Assembly (NCBI GenBank): GCA_024663395.1
Contig: JANFAH010000069.1
Coordinates: 1-64,000, forward strand
Length of the DNA stretch: 64,000 bases
Source of the DNA: Pisolithus tinctorius
Taxonomy: Eukaryota; Basidiomycota; Agaricomycetes; Boletales; Pisolithaceae
Direction of reading: 5' to 3'
Shown here: piece by piece, positions 36,010 through 48,200 of the stretch
How positions within the stretch are numbered: the stretch's first letter is position 1
Layout: the number at the start of each line of letters is the position of its first letter
Position numbers and translations under genes: made by a program
Notes under the pieces: model-generated
The model's input: the letters and a program-made list of their open reading frames with translations, nothing else
Databases searched by the model: none
What the model was told of the DNA's origin: nothing

Positions 36010-36560
36010 TCTTCAGCTTCACTCCATCAAAACAATTCCAGATCAATCCAGCTGTCCATACCATGCCTGTGCCACTTGAATGACATGGCAGGACCATTTG
36101 GATCACACCAGAAAGGACCCTATGTGTCATTCCCCTCCTCTTATCCTGTAAAGTTTAGCAAGCATGAAAGCTTGTCAGGAATGGTTGTCCTGGAGGGCCT
36201 GAAAGTCACAACAGATGATGACAATGGTTGCAGCATTCCTAGGTGTCAGAATATCCATGTAAGATATGTTACCCCCCCCCTCCCCATGTTCACTCCATCA
36301 AAACAATTTCAGAGATCGATCTGGCTGTCTGAACCATGTCTACCCCATCTGTATGACATTACAAGACCATCAGAATTGTGTTACAAAGGTCCCCATATTT
36401 GTTTCATCAACATACCTGATCCCCTCCTCATACCCCAGGGATGGTGATCCAGTAACATCAGGAGGGGGTGCCAGCTTGCCAGGGATGGATGTCCTGGGTG
36501 TTATCAATGCCACTGAAGACAATGGAAATGATTTCCAGCCTCCCAGAAGTATTTCCAAAG
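36010..36560. repeat. Two-copy direct repeat, ~285-bp period
   Basis: TTCACTCCATCAAAACAATT, followed by CAATCCAGCTGTC-like and GAATGACATGGCAGGACCAT-like text, recurs about 275-285 bp later in diverged form (TTCACTCCATCAAAACAATT at about 36,288). Both copies lie in the 3' flank of the Ulp1-like gene. Confidence 0.7.
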
Positions 36561-36739
36561 AGATACCACTTTGTGGTCTGACCATACTTCTACCCCCTGT
36601 AGATTTTTTTTCCGACCGCCAATTTCATTCAAATTTCACCTGGGACATCCCAATGGACATATCTATCGACTCCCAGCATTATTTCCCCCAAATTATGGTC
36701 GGGAGTTTGTAATTATAATTCCCCCAGGGGCTGTATAGT

Positions 36740-37735
36740 GGCTGTGTAGGTTGCATGCATGCAACTTCCTTATATGGTGGTTGCATTCAGTGGCTGTGTT
36801 GGTTGCATTCACTCACTCAGAGGTTGCATGCAGTGGCTGTGTAGGTTGCATTCAGTGGCTGTGAGGTTGCATGCATGCAACCTTCCCTATATGGTGGTTG
36901 CATGCAGTGGCTGTGAGGTTGCATGCATGCAACCTTCCATAAAAGGCAGGTTGCATTCGGTGGCTGTGCAGGTTGCATGCGGAGTCTGGGGCAGACTCTG
37001 GAAAGTAGATTATTAGGGTTGGTTACACATCACATGAGGTGGTTGCACTTGCTGACTAATGGTTGCACTCTCTCCAATAGCACAAGATACACATATCATA
37101 AGAGCAATGGAGGTTGCACTCTCTCCTGTAACACAAGATGCATGTATCATAGGAGCAATGGAGGTTGCACTTGCTGACTAAAGGTTGTGCTCTCTCCTGT
37201 GGTGCATGATACATGTATCTTAAGAGCAATGGAGGTTGCACTCTCTCCTGTAACACAAGATGCATGTATCATAGGAGCAATGGAGGTTGCACTTGCTGAC
37301 TAAAGGTTGTGCTCTCTCCTGTGGTGCATGATACATGTATCTTAAGAGCAATGGAGGTTGCACTCTCTCCTGTAACACAAGATGCATGTATCATAGGAGC
37401 AATGGAGGTTGCACTTGCTGACTAAAGGTTGTGCTCTCTCCTGTGGTGCATGATACATGTATCTTAAGAGCAATGGAGGTTGCGCTTGCTGACTAAGGGT
37501 TGCACTCTCCCCATTTGGTGGTTGTGCTCGCTGACTAAAGGTTGCGCTCTCCCCATTTGGTGGTTGCGCTCTCTCCTGTAGTGCATGATACATGTATCTT
37601 AAGAGCAATGGAGGTTGTGCTTGCTGACTAAGGGTTGCACTCTCCCCATTTGGTGGTTGCACTCGCTGACTAAAGGTTGCGCTCTCCCCATCAGGCGGTT
37701 GTGCTCGCTGACTAAGGGTTGCACTCTGGTAGGAT
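36740..37735. repeat. GGTTGCA-type minisatellites, including a ~120-bp tandem repeat
   Basis: 36.74-36.98 kb holds interspersed GGTTGCATTCAGTGGCTGTG units and repeated GTTGCATGCATGCAAC palindromes. From about 37.04 to 37.72 kb a unit of about 120 bp repeats: ATGTATCTTAAGAGCAATGG, AGGTTGCACTCTCTCCTG, GCATGTATCATAGGAGCAAT, TTGCTGACTAAAGG. The last copies are shortened and mixed with CTCCCCATTTGGTGGTTG. Long frames here are artefacts of periodicity. Confidence 0.88.
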
Positions 37736-37754
37736 GGGGCATCCTTCTTGGATC

Positions 37755-38080
37755 AGATGGATAGGTCGGCCGAACCCACTTTCAGGCAGTGGGTCTGCCC
37801 TCCAGCCAGGTTGGCCGACCCCACTTTCAGGCACTGGGTCCAACCTCCAGCCAGGTCGGCTGACCCCACTTTCAGGCACTGGGTCTGCCCTCCAGCCAGG
37901 TCGGCCGACCCCACTTCCAGGAGGTGGGTGCACCCTCCAAACAGGGCAGCTGACCCCACTTCCAGGGACTGGGACCACCCTCCAAACAGGTCGGCCAAAC
38001 CCACTTCTAGGCAGTGGGACCATCCTCCAAACAGGTCGGCCAACCCCACTTCCACACACCGGCCTACCCACCTTTGGGCA
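37755..38080. repeat. 45-bp minisatellite (about 7 units)
   Basis: The unit GGTCGGCCGACCCCACTT, CAGGCA(G/C)TGGGTCTGCC, CTCCAGCCA is 45 bp long. Because 45 is divisible by three, several frames on both strands stay open and would encode 15-residue repeats. No start context or codon bias singles one out. Confidence 0.88.
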
Positions 38081-38276
38081 CCATCGGCCGACATCAGTTA
38101 GTCCCACTTTTAGGACAAAATGTACATGTCAGATGACCCACTTTCAGGCCTACAGGTGACTGAAGGGTCTGGTGTGCTGCATTGAATCGATCCAATCCAT
38201 TCTGCAAAAACAAATTTGTAAGGTTCATCACCTGTGCCTGAATGACCTGTCATGAATTCCAGATCCCAAACATAAG

Positions 38277-38556
38277 TCAATCCATGTTCTCGATCAAATC
38301 AAACCTCACAATCCCAACAATCACTTGCTTCGCCCCCTTCTCAAGCTCTTGGTGAGCTTGCACCTTATCATCAAGTGTCGCCTTCTGCAATCTCCCTGAC
38401 CCACCAACAAGGAGACTCTCCCCGAGTGTCGTCTTCTGTTCATCAGCCTCGCCTCATGAGTATCTTACTTCCACTCAGACATCTGACACTCACCTTCCCT
38501 GCCCCTTCCTTCCCATCCTTCCTGCTACGACCTTGTGCTGTCTTCTTAGGTGGCAT
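38277..38556 (-). CDS. Small two-exon ORF (hypothetical)
   Basis: Exon 1 reads MPPKKTAQGRSRKDGKEGAG and ends at a canonical GTGAGT donor. After an intron of about 47 nt, exon 2 reads ADEQKTTLGESLLVGGSGRL and then KATLDDKVQAHQELEKGAKQ, ending IENMD. The product would be about 77 residues with a basic N-terminus and an amphipathic helix. The splice link is clean and the frame is closed by TGA. I recognise no family. It could be a real small gene or the last remnant of a larger one. Confidence 0.4.
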
Positions 38557-40042
38557 ATCATCTCGAGCACGGTCGTTGTCCTGGTATCAGTTTGAAATAA
38601 AACAGGTCAGTCGATTCTTTATCTCTTCCATCTATGACATATCTTACCTCCCCTTATCCACCTCATTTCGTCAATCATGTCCATCTATCATTGCAAATAT
38701 CCTAGATTAGATGCCATCAAGTCGTCCTGCTGAATCAGTTCCCCACAATCAGTTTATAATCATACCTCTGTCCATCCTGCATGTACTTGTCCTTTCAGCG
38801 GTTAAGTGTCGATACTTCTGCATCATGGAATGTAAATCATGTGATCACATATATATTCATTCTTCATCCAGCTTCACATCTTATGATCAGAACCGAGATC
38901 TCATGTGTTGAGCCATTGTTTCATTAAATATGTACTCTTCACATCTGTAGATTTAATTCAAATTACATCAACATTCTAGACTCTATATAAATAGCTCATG
39001 TCACACACCGTAGTGTGGGTCACGTCATATAATTGATTAACTACCAATCACACAAATATTGAAGCTTAATATTTGCACAATATCATCCATAAATCCTTAT
39101 AGTTTGCTATTCTTAGAATATCCATGGAACCTTGTCCATAACATGCAAACACTACACATCAACATTTGCATCATTACACATCATCTACACTATCATGTGT
39201 ATTATCAGTAGCTCTGTCCATGTTTGGCCATATTCTCCATCCATATTCCATTATTCATATTCAATGTTACAGTTGTTTCATGGGCTGCTCTGCATTTCCT
39301 TCCTCCCATACTCAACTTTGGCTTCATTAGACTTAGGTATTACCCCTCCTTCCTACTTAAGACCCTTCTTTATATGGCCCACATTATAGAAATATTCCCT
39401 TAGAATCAGAGATTTCTTACCCTAGGGTTACCTGGACCCTAACCACCATTACAGAAACCATCTAGTATAGTATGTGGATCAACCTCATTATGTGTCCAGC
39501 CCATCGTCCACATCATTGAAGACTGCTCGTACATCACTCACTGACCATACCCACCACCAAACTCACCATGCAACAGCTACATTATTTACCACCCTATATA
39601 ATCCTCCCCATCAGACAATAACTTCAGACATATGCTGGACAATAGCCTATGAATATTTCCCTTTTTTTTCCTTCTCTTTCTTAAAGAAACAGCATCATGT
39701 ACGAAAGACACTCAACAGTTGCCCCCTTAGAAAGACAATTATATGTAGACAATTATATGTACACTCGTAAAAAAAACTATGCTTCCTCCTGTGGCGTCCA
39801 GGGGTGCCCAGAGGGCTTTGTATTTTTATGGACAATCTTATAGCAAATATTCCTTACTAGCAGTACACTGTACTAATCTGCTACTAATATCCTTGAGCAT
39901 TGTCATCTACTGTGACAGCAAGCTCATGCATGTCAGCGAGTACCTAGCATCTTATATATCTTAGAATGTACGAGTTCCACATTGAACTGACCAGCTGTAA
40001 TTGAATCATGAATGTAAGTGTATTCCGGAGGGTCCAGTGTGA
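38557..40042. other. AT-rich stretch without recognisable genes
   Basis: About 1.5 kb of AT-rich, low-complexity-leaning sequence. Plus-strand frames (for example 39,132-39,389) have hydrophobic, compositionally biased translations without motifs. I see no repeat family or RNA gene. Confidence 0.4.
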
Positions 40043-41416
40043 CTATGATACTGAAGAGCGTAGTTTGGAGAGAGAATTTCTCGCCGTCGCCCTCCTGAAC
40101 GCCTCCAGTTCTTGAAGCAGCTTCGTGTTGGCTGCCTCTGCTGCCTCACGTTGTTCGCGTTCCCGTTTCGCAGTTTCGTCGGCTGCCTTCGCATTCTCTT
40201 CCGCCACCTCGCGTTGCTCACGCTCCCATTTCGCATTCTCTTCTGCCACCTCGCGTTGCTCACGTTCCCATTTCATGGCTTCCTCCGCAGCCTGACGCTG
40301 TTGACGTTCTCGTTGCCTCTCTTCCTCTTGCTATTCAGGTTATCGTAAGCATGAACAGTAAACAGAAATAAGAAATGAGTTACCTCTCGTTTAAGTCTGC
40401 GCTGCTGTTCAATTTCCTCGAGCAAAGCAGCCCGAGCTGCACGATACCGGGCACACACGACATCTACACTTTCCTTTGTGTGGATCGGCACCCGAGCCCA
40501 TGTACCCCCTCGATGGTTCTTGGGATCTTTCACGGCGTCCTTAAATAGTGTATTGAGAGCATCGAACACAGTTTCAGCGAACCAGTAACATTGTGTTTCA
40601 TTGATGCTGTATTTAGGCTCGAGTTTCGAAGTCACATGAACCAAAGTTGCTAGCTCATGTGCAGAAGGTTGAGCATTTTCAGAAAACGTTAGCGTGCAGA
40701 TACGAGCAGCCTTTCCGTACTTCTGCTTCAACTGGTCACCGGTTTGACTATCCCGGGTTGCCCAACTGACGTGATCATTGGCATACCGCTGCGAGGAACT
40801 GGAGGCGAAAGAACTTGTAATTCGAGCTGAATCTTTGTCCTTTCGTTGTCGTTTCCCGTTGGCCTTATTAACTTTGCATGAAGGAGGGCTGCTTTCGTCT
40901 GCACTACTCGCAGTGGAATCTCCAGGGACATCTGGTTGGGTATCAACGACTATGGCAGTCTCTGGTGGAGCAAATGGCGGTGTGACGGACCCCGCCGAAG
41001 TATCTAATGGAGCAACACCCCCAGTAGGTTGTGCAGCGTCTGCAGAATTGTCAGTGGATTAAGTCAGTGAACTGAATATCAGAGTGACCAAAATCACCGT
41101 TCGTTGGATCGGGCCCACCACGACACCTCTCGGCAATGACAATAGCAACATGCTTTTTGTTGGGGGAGAGGATGTCGAACTGCAAGAATTCATGCTCTTC
41201 CTTCCCACTCAGGTTCTTGTGCCAGCCAACTTTGGAGACGGAGCAATCCAAGGTGGCCTCACATTCACGGATGGTTGCATACCAGTCCTCGATGGGAGAG
41301 TAGCCAAAGGTGGATCGTTCTAACGCAGTGAACAGACCTCTGATCTTGGGAGGTTCTGGGGCCATTCCGAGTATGTGAAGGAGTCTTCGGATAAACCTGG
41401 GTAGTTTTCTGAACAT
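40043..41416 (-). CDS. Coiled-coil protein of an Agaricomycete-specific family
   Basis: The start is either MFRKLPRF at 41,416 or MAPEPPKI at 41,365; a TATATAAAG lies at 41,438-41,446, which favours the second. Exon 1 contains WHKNLSGKEEHEFLQFDILS and HVAIVIAERCRGGPD. A GTGATT...CTGCAG intron (about 41,034-41,092) fits in phase to a disordered linker. The next block has ELATLVHVTSKLEPKYSINE followed by TQCYWFAETVFDAL, then GGTWARVP. A final intron (about 40,331-40,383) leads to a long coiled coil in which the ten-residue block WEREQREVAE is repeated, ending at 40,043. I recall similar multi-copy fungal proteins, with no known function. No lesion seen. Confidence 0.6.
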
Positions 41417-41499
41417 AATTCCGTTGCAGAGAGCCACCTTTATATACGTTGAAATTGTGGCAAGTTGACTGTACCACCCGCTGGATTTCCTTCACGAGG

Positions 41500-42539
41500 T
41501 TGCCCTTAGCACAAAGCTCCGCATGTTGTCCGCGTGTGCACAGCTCCTGATTACATAATGAAATTCAGTGCGAAGAGGTAAGATGGATACCGATGAATAC
41601 TAGTGCAGCCAAATATTGGTCATGGAGTCATGTGATAGTGCAGATGAGTCTGGCGTGCGGTGAAGGAGGCAAGTTACATGCTCGTCTTGCTATTATGTAC
41701 AGCAACGATAAGGATGGTTCGCTTCGTGGTACCATTATTGCACCCTACCTCATCTGCAGATGTCCTTAAACTCACATCCTCCATGCTGTTGCAATGTGTA
41801 TGTGTAATATTTCTAAATTACGGTGGACTCCCTCTTGACCAATGCCCATTGGGACCGTTGAAGGGTCGGTTAAAATCGGAATAACGTAGAATGATTAAAA
41901 GTGAAGGCGAGCGAGTAGGACTCGTCCCAAAGAGGTCCTGTGATGGGGAATGAAGTGTAGTGAAACTGTAAAAAATGAAATAAAAGAAAACTTAGCTTGG
42001 AGCTTCTTGCTCACGGTCCTTACTGCCCGCCAGTCCTCCTGGCTTCTTGGGTACTCCCCAAGACCTGTGCTTGACCTTAGAAACTCACGTCGTGCGAGAC
42101 TGTAATTTTATTTCTGATCCCTGTACATTTTATGTATAGCAAGTCGGACACAGCGCGCATGCTTAGCCAGCAAGGCGGCTGCTCGTCAATAAGTCTCGAG
42201 CACAAGAACGAAAACAAAACAAAAAGATAGGAAGATCCCTCTCCTTCCTAGAATAGCACGCCGCTGTAAGTGAAGCGTTGCAAACTCCAAAGAAAAACTT
42301 GAGCCGTTGAGTGCGGCAACTGAGATCGTCCTGCCGTCTCCTCACTGAGAAGCTCCTCTCGCCTCTAAACACCGTCGGTTTGCGCCAAAACGTAGTAGCG
42401 TCATATGTAGATCTCTTGATATGTCCGGATATCGCTGTGTTTGTTGTACGAACCCCTGAGACTCGTCGGGCGGTTTCAACGGACATTGAGTCCATCTCAA
42501 CTCTCTTCGAACTAGCTCCTCACTTCCAACGAAAAACGC
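41500..42539. other. Unassigned stretch
   Basis: No supported gene. Part of it (about 42,240-42,370) weakly resembles the direct repeats at 43.27 and 43.65 kb. Confidence 0.35.
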
Positions 42540-43240
42540 CTAACCATCAACTCGAGAACGGATGGTGGGGTGCTTGAGTTCAGGTGGGTCGAACGAGGTG
42601 TTGAATGCAGATAGGATGGATTCAGCGTTGGGTGGGGGTGCGACATGGGGACTGAGCGGCTGCGCAGAGCTGTATGGCAAGTGGTGATATTCAGTTGTGG
42701 TACATACAGGAGGAAGAGCGCGGTGTAGGGATTCGTCGAGTGTTGCCGAAGAACTTTCTGGGTTTAGTTTGGGTTCGCTCGGTGTCGTAGAAGAGTAAGA
42801 GGGAGGAGGAACAAGTCCATCCGCTGTTTGCAGGCAGGCTTGTGCGACGTTCCCGACGTAGGCATAATCAAACAGATTATTGTTGTCACTGATTTGGATG
42901 CGGGTTTGACTGTGGTGATATGAGGCTCCAGCTGCGATGGTTGCGACGATGATGGTTCGGGTACCTTCAACGTTGACCTCGCAGTGGACAGAGGAGTCCT
43001 TTGCGCTGTCCTGTGGTGAGACCGTGTGTGACATATGTAGCGCTCGACTCTTTCGATACACCCAACACGTCCCGTTCATCTGTGATGTCCCCCATACAGG
43101 ACGAGACACCCCGGTGTCTCTGTACAATATCCAACTCGGAGATGGTGTCTCCTCGTGCCAGGTGTTCGACTATATGGCGACCTACGGAACTGCTTCCACC
43201 GACGACAAGATCGACGTCTTTTGTAGACGTTTCATAGCAC
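42540..43240 (-). pseudogene. ERG26-like sterol-4-alpha-carboxylate 3-dehydrogenase fragment
   Basis: An N-terminal piece reads VVGGSSSVGRHIVEHLARGD (Rossmann nucleotide-binding motif, with the usual GxxGxxG partly lost) and SCMGDITDE. After a frame change near 43.0 kb come VNVEGTRTIIVATIAAGA and then, after an internal deletion, IQISDNNNLFDYAYVGNVA and LQTADGLVPPP, ending RSRVDG. The deleted part would contain the catalytic YxxxK region. ERG26 oxidatively decarboxylates 4-methylsterols in ergosterol synthesis at the ER. A genome needs an intact copy, so this is best read as a broken duplicate of a gene located elsewhere. It lies beside other broken housekeeping-type genes. Confidence 0.75.
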
Positions 43241-43267
43241 GAAGCTTCGTCAATACCCTGTAAAACT

Positions 43268-43830
43268 TCGTATTCCATAGAACAACATAGATGTAAGTAA
43301 AACCTCCTAAAATCAAAATGGAACTTTGAGCTCTCGAGCTCAGGGTCCGTATTGATTGCCTCTCGTTTCCATTGGACGGCCGTTCTTGCCTCGCAAGGCT
43401 TTCGTTCTGCGTCAAGCCTAGTGGTCGTTGTTCGCATTCTTGTCGTTGTCGTTGTTGCTGTCGCTGTCGCCCGTAATCGCGGTGGCTTCTGTACGATACC
43501 TTCCTCGCCCCATTCGTAGTAGCATCATAGTATCACCTTCCGTAGCTTCGCATTCATGGTCCGTTGTCCCTCCTCGTAGGTTGCCACAGTCCTTTGTATC
43601 GCAGCCACTTGGATGTCGATCGCACTTCGTCGCGGGTACCAGCTTTCCCTAGAATAGCGTAGATGTAAGTAGAACGTCGTATAACAAACACGAGACCTGG
43701 AGCTTCCGAGCTCAGTGCGTGAGTCCCTTACGCCTCGCCTCCATCGAACGACCGTCCTTGTCTCGCGTGGCCGTTGTCCTGCGTCGAACCGTGTCGCCGT
43801 CGTTCGCGCTCACGTCGTTATCGCTAGTCG
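43268..43830. repeat. Direct repeat, ~380-bp spacing
   Basis: The text near 43,270 (AGATGTAAGTA, GAGCTCTCGAGCTCAG, CCATTGGACGGCCGTTCTTG, CGTTCTGCGTC) recurs near 43,655 (AGATGTAAGTA, GCTTCCGAGCTCAGTGCG, CGAACGACCGTCCTTG, GTCCTGCGTCGAA). CGTTGT/CGTCGT-rich text follows each copy. A fainter third copy may lie near 42,240. Confidence 0.65.
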
Positions 43831-44297
43831 ACACGCGACCAGCTCCTGGCGCGTCAATGGCACAGCCACTGGGAAATATATTCCCTATCGGGCAATCGTG
43901 GCATTTGACAGTTTTGGTGATGCGGCCACAGGCAATTTTTCCACATCTTTGCCCCAGGGTACCTCAAGGGGGTTATCTGGCGTGTCGCTGGACCCTCTTT
44001 GAGAGGAGTCGGTATCTGACGTGCCGTTGGACCGAATCCACACCCTGGGGCTTAATGTTTCATATCCGTTTCTTGTATTTCCTTCTTCCTGTCAAATTAG
44101 GAAGAAGTGCGAGCCAGCCATCGCTGGCATGACTGGAATACCCCTACCAGAAGTTGCTGTGGTGGTCCTGTGTGGCAGTTGACCCCGGTGACGTGTAACC
44201 TCAACAGGACAACCCCCGACTGGAACTTACATGGAACTGCCAGCGTCGACCACCTTGTCGCCAAGTACCACCCCTGATCAAGTTCGGAACAGCATCC
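43831..44297. other. Unassigned stretch
   Basis: No convincing gene or structural RNA. Short plus-strand frames show no motif. Confidence 0.3.
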
Positions 44298-44559
44298 TTG
44301 TCTTTCGGCACCTCTCTACACACGGAATACTCACCTTCTCCACTCAACTCTGACTCGGACTCTATCCCTCCCTCGCACCGTCATTCCACCATCCTGCCCA
44401 TCTCACTTCCTATCTACGTACCCCTCCCATCGCGAACCCAAACTCCAGCGTTGGACCTACTTGTACAGGCAATGAACTCTCTCCGTGATCATGGTCCACC
44501 TCGAGACCCGATTACTTTTACCCCTTTGACGAGCCCGTACCTGGGCCCATTTTGGACGC

Positions 44560-44778
44560 TCAATCTACATTCCGTGAGTCTGTTGCGTGCAACGTCGCAG
44601 GAGGACATTGGAAGATCTACTTGACATTTCCCCCGAGGGCAGGGCGGAGGGGTTTGCGGCGTCGGTAGGGCAGGAGCGTCTGGTATGTGTATGTAGATTC
44701 ATTGCTGTTATTTTACTAATGGATGGGCACTAGGAGAGGCTGAATGGGATGCTAGAGCAGCGAATGTTGGAGCTGTGA
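44560..44778 (+). pseudogene. Unrecognised gene 3' fragment
   Basis: After a GTGAGT...CGCAG intron (about 44,572-44,603) the frame reads RTLEDLLDISPEGRAEGFAA then SVGQERL. A GTATGT...CTAG intron then joins ERLNGMLEQRMLEL and a stop. This looks like the C-terminus of a real protein. No intact upstream part is visible, so I call it a fragment. Confidence 0.35.
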
Positions 44779-44804
44779 TCTGAGATCTGAGCCTATGACA
44801 CGAC

Positions 44805-45237
44805 ATGTCACACTTCGTAATCGACATAAACCCAAGGCCGCAGAAAAGACTGCGCACGGACCCAAATCTCGTAGATTTTCCAGAGACAGCGTCAGATCCA
44901 CGCTGTCCATCAGCGTTGTTGTCCTCTACTTCTGTACTGCCGGCTCGACCTCCGACATTGCCGGGCTTGAAGTCTCTGCCACCCCATGTGCTGCTCCTGG
45001 CTTTGCCAGCGCTTCTCTTGCATCCCCAGACACACGAAAAATATCCTTGTCCCTTTTCTTGTCTCTAAAGGCAATACGGTTGTGCTTGCAACTACCAGCT
45101 CTGGCTCCTGACGTGGAGTGCCATGCATGGACAGCTTTCGCAGAAGTGGGTATGAGGGATGTCAGGAGTGGATTTTGCAAGACAGGTGAACATGATTGGA
45201 CAAGGAGACTCGAAGAAGAAATGAGTATGTTGATCTG
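44805..45237 (+). pseudogene. Truncated gene 5' end, possibly a Mau2/Scc4-like cohesin loader
   Basis: MSHFVIDINPRPQKRLRTDP opens the frame. PPHVLLLALPALLLHPQTHE is followed, after a one-base frame change near 45,045, by LKAIRLCLQLPALAPDVECH and AWTAFAEVGM. The helical, TPR-like text resembles N-termini I associate with basidiomycete cohesin-loading-factor proteins, but this is weak. The sequence breaks off at about 45.24 kb, where intersectin-like sequence begins. Confidence 0.35.
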
Positions 45238-45281
45238 TAGAGCATCGTGTCCGCTTCCACTAGCCCACTGGATATCCCGGA

Positions 45282-48200
45282 GTGCGTCCTCCAGCGTCTC
45301 TTCAATCTCAGCAAACCGGGTTTCATGATGCACCTGGTGGGCCTGGTGGGCTTCTGCAAGCTCAGCCGATGGGATTCCCAGGTGCGCAGTGTCGTTTTGG
45401 TCAGCGGCCTCCTCTGTCCCCCATTCCTTCTATTCCCAGTCAATTCCAACAGGACCATCCTCCGCCCCCACCACCTCCTGCGCCCCTACAGCAGCCATCT
45501 TCATTTCTCAATCTCGCGCAGAACAGGTTTGAAGGACCGAGCCTCGGCCCTCACTTGTTCCACAACTCACCGCCTTCGCAGGGCGCGCACCAGCACCCCT
45601 CATGCCACAGATGACGGGTTTCGTGGATCCCAGATTCCAAATGGTGTCCTGTTCGTTTAAGTACGCCTGCCAACTTGTCTGCGCCACATGCTGCAGGCGG
45701 TGCGCCGCAACTCCAGCCCGCTCCTCAACAGCAATTCGGTGGTTTATCGTTGCAACAGAGTTTCCAGCAGCATAACCAGCAGCACGGAAGGGGGACTGCG
45801 CCAAAAGTACCATGGGCGTTGAGTAAGGCGGAGAAGAAGAGTCACGATCAGATCTTCAGAGCATGGGATGCGCAGGGCGCTGGCTTCATCAGCGGACAGA
45901 CTGCATTGGAAGAGTTTGGGCAGAGTGCTCTCGACAGGAATGATCTGGCGAAAATTTGGTAAGTTATCGATGTCTATGGGTATGAGTTGATGTTCGCAGT
46001 CACTGATGGAATGGGCGGGTGATAGGTCCCTTGTGGATGCTGATAATCGAGGTAAGCTGAACATCGCTGAGCGCCATGTAGCAATGGGTATCATTTGTCG
46101 CAGTAAGTTCTTACGAGTAAATACTCTCTTTGATCCATAACTTATGGATTTAAACAGGACTAGATCAGAAATCCCGGACGAGCTCCCTCCCGAACTTGTA
46201 CTTCCGTCTTCTAGAGATCTCGACACATCCGTCAATTTTCTTAAAGATGTCCTCAAAAACGATACTCGTGCTGGATCCCCATCTGCTCTCGATACTCCGG
46301 TTTCTCGACTTAAAGAACGCTCTTTCACTTCATCCTCAACAACGCTGACGCGACGGGGTGGTCGTCAAGATGCTACGGTGTACCGACATGAAGATGTCCC
46401 GCCTCCCGGTGGGTTCTACCAGTCATCTGTCCGACATATCGATCTCAACGCTGTCCGGTTGCAATCAGACGAAGTGAACCCAGCTGCGTCAGACATCGCT
46501 TCATTAAAGCACCAGCTTCTTAATACACAAAAGATGCGACCTTGAGGATTTGCGCTACCGTATTAAGCGCCTTCAGGAGGATCTCGAGTATGTATCTCGC
46601 GGGACCTGGACAACGACAAAGGACGAGGAAAGGAGGATTGAGAGGGAGCTTATGAAGCCTATGCATGAGGATGTTCCTGAGCTCGAGAGGAAAGTCGAGC
46701 AACGTGAGGCGAGGAGAGAGAGGGAAAAGAGGGAGTGGGCGAACGGGAGGGACAAGCGGAATGAGAGGTTTGGACGTTTCGCAGGGGAGGAAGGCAGTCG
46801 GTATAGTCCTGCCCCTGAGTCCAGGTACGGGACCGAGGACGATCGACCATATTCGAGGAGCGGGTCGAGGTACGAGAAGGACGAAAGGGACTATTATGAC
46901 CGTAATGGGAAGAAATCATATAGGTCTGAGGAGAGCGATCGGCAACTTGACCGAGAGAATGTCGTAGACACCAGGTCTGCGACACGTTCTCCACCGGCTG
47001 CGGCCCCTGCTGTTCCTTCGGCCTCCAGAGTCAATTCTCCGCCAAGAGCGGCACCAGCACCATCCCGGTCGCCTGCACTGCAACTTAAGAATATGACGCC
47101 TGAGCAACGAAAGGCATATATTCAAGCGCAGGCCAAGCGACGTCTGGAAGAGCGCATGCAGGCACTGGGGGTTTCATCACCAGCACTCACATCGGCAGTT
47201 TCCCCGACCCTCGATTCATCTGTAGAAGATCAACTTGAAAGGGAGAAACGAGAAGCAGAGGAGAGGGCAAGAGAGGCTGAGCGCCAAGCTGAGGAACGAG
47301 AACAGGTACGAAAGCAGAAATTGGAAGCTGACGAGCCATTAAAGAGGGAAAGGGTTCGACTCCTACGCTAACACCAACGACCACAGCACCTGCACCCTCG
47401 CCTGGTCCAGTGCCAGTGCCAACCCCGGTGGCGCCGGTGTCCAGGCCGACTCCTACTCCAACCACGCCTGCAGCGAAGGCTGCTCCACCAGCGCCTGCTC
47501 CACCACCACTTAGAAAGGGTACTGCACCCCGGACGCCTGCTGCCGTTGCTGCGTCTGCACTACCGGTTCAATCATCTCTTCCAGCACCAGCACCCCCAGC
47601 ACCCGCAGAACCTGAAGAAGATCCAGAGGATGTGGCTTTGAGAGCACGTGAAGCCGCTCTGCGCAAGAAGCGCGAGGAACGTGAAGCTCTCCTGCGCAAA
47701 ATCGAAGAGGAAGGAAAGATGAACGAGGAAGCATACCAGCAAAGGGGGAATCAGTTCTCAGCTGCCAAAGCTGCTGCTAGTCCTGCTGTCAGCGCTGTGT
47801 CCAGTACGCAAAATTCACCCGTTCCTCCCGCACCACCTGCGCCTTCTGCACCACCCGCGCCGCGTGTGGACACTCCACCGGCAGTTGTTTCTGTCCAGCC
47901 GACGCCCGAAGTAGGAGCTGAGGAAGCTGCATTCTCGCCACCTCCTGCACCTCCAGCTTCGACCCCCGGTGCTGCTGCTGACAAACCGAGCAATAATCCT
48001 TTCAATCGTTTGAAGGATGCAAACGCACCTGCTCTGGAGACCACGCCTGCACCAGCTAATGTGGGCAGTAGTAACCCGTTCTTCCGTTTCCAAATGGCAC
48101 CTCCACCCTCTGTGCCCACTCCCCCGAAAAGTCCGGGCGTTCCGCCGCCGGTCAAGCCCACGTATCATACCGTACCCTCCGGCACCGACGATGACTGGGA

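Noticed and set aside
37056..38159. Repeat-encoded proteins (for example 15-residue repeats at 37,719-38,159)
   Set aside because: Several frames on both strands are equally open because the unit is 45 bp; no start context or splice signal supports one of them.
44090..44300. Possible 5S rRNA or other structured RNA
   Set aside because: Internal promoter boxes and the conserved 5S core are absent; only a vague resemblance was noticed.
46573..48168. Minus-strand Ser/Gly/Val-rich frames opposite the intersectin remnant
   Set aside because: They mirror the Pro/Ala- and Glu/Arg-rich coding strand, which carries the recognisable domains.
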